Assembly: GCF_000758685.1 (NCBI RefSeq)
Contig: NZ_CP009286.1
Span: forward strand, 1,208,501 to 1,272,500
Source of the DNA: Paenibacillus stellifer
GTDB taxonomy: Bacteria; Bacillota; Bacilli; Paenibacillales; Paenibacillaceae
Reading direction: 5' to 3'
Length of the DNA stretch: 64,000 bases
Part shown: one piece after another, positions 63,026 through 64,000 of the stretch
Layout of the letters: every line of letters starts with the position of its first letter
Position numbering within the stretch: position 1 is the first letter of the stretch
The notes under the pieces: model-generated
Database searches by the model: none
What the model saw: only the letters and a program-made list of their open reading frames with translations
Told to the model about the DNA's origin: nothing
Translations under genes and position numbers: made by a program

Positions 63026-63068
63026 GCGCCCATATAAGTCTCAGGACTTGGTAAGGGCGCTTTTTTTT
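63026..63068 (+). terminator. Partial terminator between tatA and tatC
   Basis: GCGCCC (63026-63031) pairs with GGGCGC (63055-63060) around a 23-base loop, with eight T. Located 40 bases before tatC, it could lower tatC expression relative to tatA. Confidence 0.7.
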
Positions 63069-63107
63069 GACAGAATATTTGCAGAGATTGTGCAGGGAGG
63101 GCTGGCT

Positions 63108-63872
63108 TTGGAGCCTATGGAAATGACGATTGTCGAGCATCTGACCGAGCTTCGCCGCCGAATCATCTACGTGCTGATCGTATTTGCCGCCGCTCTGGTT
63201 CTCGGGCTGTTCTGTGCGAAGCCTGTCTATGAATATCTTGTCCATGCCGAGACGGCGCAGGGCTTTGTGCTGCATGCTTTTGCCTTCTGGGACGGAATCG
63301 GCATGTATATGAAGATCGCTGTAGCCGTTGCGCTGACGGTATTGATCCCTTTTATCGCTTATCAAATCTGGGCGTTCGTAAGTCCCGGCCTTCGTCCTGC
63401 CGAGCGAAGCGCAGCCCTGCGGTATGTACCGTACGCGCTGCTTCTGTTCGTGGCTGGCCTGCTCTTCGCCTACTACATCGTGTTCCCGATGGCGCTGAAC
63501 TTCACGGTTGCCGTAACCCGTGATCTGGGACTTGAGGAGACCTACGGGATCGCGCAGTATTTCAGCTTCATGTTCAATCTGGTGCTGCCGCTGGCGCTGC
63601 TGTTCGAGCTGCCGCTGCTTGTCATGTTCCTGACCAAGCTGCGCATTCTGAATCCGCTTCGGCTGCGGAAGGCGCGGCGCTATGCCTATTTCGCACTGGT
63701 CTTCATCGCGGTGGTGATCACGCCGCCCGACTTCATCTCGGACTTTCTTGTGACTGTGCCGCTGCTGGTGCTGTATGAGTTCAGCGTGTTTCTGTCATCT
63801 GTCGTCTACCGCAAGCAGCTCGCCGCCGATGCGGCGCTGGAAGCGCGGTACACTGCGGAGGGGCGCGCCTGA
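63108..63872 (+). CDS. tatC: Twin-arginine translocase subunit TatC
   Basis: Receptor subunit of the Tat system with six helices (254 aa). The N-terminal MTIVEHLTELRRRIIYVLIV is the family signature, and FVSPGLRPAERSAALRYVPY plus FALVFIAVVITPPDFISDF follow as expected. TTG 63108 lies 7 bases after GGGAGG; ATG 63117 is possible but farther. Tat would export folded proteins such as molybdoenzymes whose cofactor genes lie just upstream. Confidence 0.93.
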   Translation: MEPMEMTIVEHLTELRRRIIYVLIVFAAALVLGLFCAKPVYEYLVHAETAQGFVLHAFAFWDGIGMYMKIAVAVALTVLIPFIAYQIWAFVSPGLRPAERSAALRYVPYALLLFVAGLLFAYYIVFPMALNFTVAVTRDLGLEETYGIAQYFSFMFNLVLPLALLFELPLLVMFLTKLRILNPLRLRKARRYAYFALVFIAVVITPPDFISDFLVTVPLLVLYEFSVFLSSVVYRKQLAADAALEARYTAEGRA

Positions 63873-63946
63873 GAGGGGCGCCTGGCAGGGGCCGGAATTA
63901 CACAGGCATATTTTGCCGGGCAGTGGATAGAATGAAAGAGAGTGTG

Positions 63947-63978
63947 GCCGGGACAACCCCCTTCCTGGCTGATTTTTT
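63947..63978 (+). terminator. Terminator-like hairpin after tatC
   Basis: GCCGGGA (63947-63953) pairs with TCCTGGC (63963-63969) with one G-U pair; a run of six T follows near the window end. Confidence 0.5.
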
Positions 63979-64000
63979 CCAAATTCGTCTAGAAAAAAGA

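Overview
The window looks like a chromosomal stretch from an endospore-forming Bacillota, most probably a Paenibacillus-type organism. The evidence is a small acid-soluble spore protein H gene (50813-50998), a SleB-type cell-wall hydrolase, T-box leucine leaders, cre-like and sigma-G-like sites, strong AGGAGG ribosome binding sites, frequent GTG/TTG starts, and GC-rich coding sequence with AT-rich gaps. No rRNA, tRNA, CRISPR array or prophage was seen. The only mobile DNA is the 3' part of an IS1182-like transposase at the left edge.

Layout. 1-7.2 kb: transposase fragment, K+/H+ antiporter, Dps, AIM24-like protein, a coiled-coil membrane protein, an M50-like membrane protease, an orphan VWA-protein tail and a WYL regulator. 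7.5-13.3 kb: a complete dipeptide/oligopeptide ABC operon (two ATPases, lipoprotein receptor, two permeases). 13.4-19.3 kb: DinB-like enzyme, DMT exporter with a divergent, internally shortened AraC regulator, then a two-component system followed by an ABC-2 exporter (YcbLMNO/lantibiotic-resistance type). 19.6-22.7 kb: molybdate uptake (ModA, ModB, HTH-PBP regulator, Mop protein). 22.8-30.7 kb: dNTPase, chemoreceptor, RNA methyltransferase-like protein, 2-hydroxyacid dehydrogenase, ThpR, SleB-like hydrolase, metal-dependent hydrolase. 30.9-35.4 kb: MGDG-synthase-like glycosyltransferase, then a TetR/YhgE pair. 35.4-40.3 kb: glutamate synthase large subunit with upstream cre-like sites. 40.5-42.3 kb: ABC-2 exporter. 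42.4-47.1 kb: bactofilin plus M23 endopeptidase, cardiolipin synthase, YitT-like protein. 47.3-51 kb: a three-gene NHEJ operon (Ku, ligase, polymerase) preceded by a sigma-G-like promoter and divergent from two small genes including sspH. 52-56 kb: DMT exporter and the t6A cluster tsaE-tsaB-rimI-tsaD. 56-58.5 kb: a consensus promoter inside the end of tsaD, two tandem leucine T-box leaders, and leuA. 58.5-58.75 kb: a cluster of DnaA boxes. 58.8-63.9 kb: ABC-F protein, 5-formyl-THF cyclo-ligase, moaC, mogA-like gene, tatA and tatC.

How parts fit together. Molybdate import at 20 kb and cofactor genes at 61-62 kb supply molybdoenzymes, and the adjacent Tat genes could export such folded cofactor proteins. 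Ku, LigD-type enzymes, SspH, Dps and the SleB-like hydrolase fit a spore protection and germination theme. Bactofilin with an M23 peptidase is a known cell-shape pairing.

The signals I consider most worth a second look are the DnaA-box cluster between leuA and the ABC-F gene (four perfect 9-mers, two of them abutting), the tandem leucine T-boxes with a shared CTC specifier, the 39-bp repeat that builds an Ala/Gly-rich Ku tail, the AraC regulator lacking its cupin core beside two 22-bp direct repeats exactly six helical turns apart, and the shared TGACCG operator half-site of the TetR/YhgE pair. Nothing here is clearly a wholly unknown multi-gene system.
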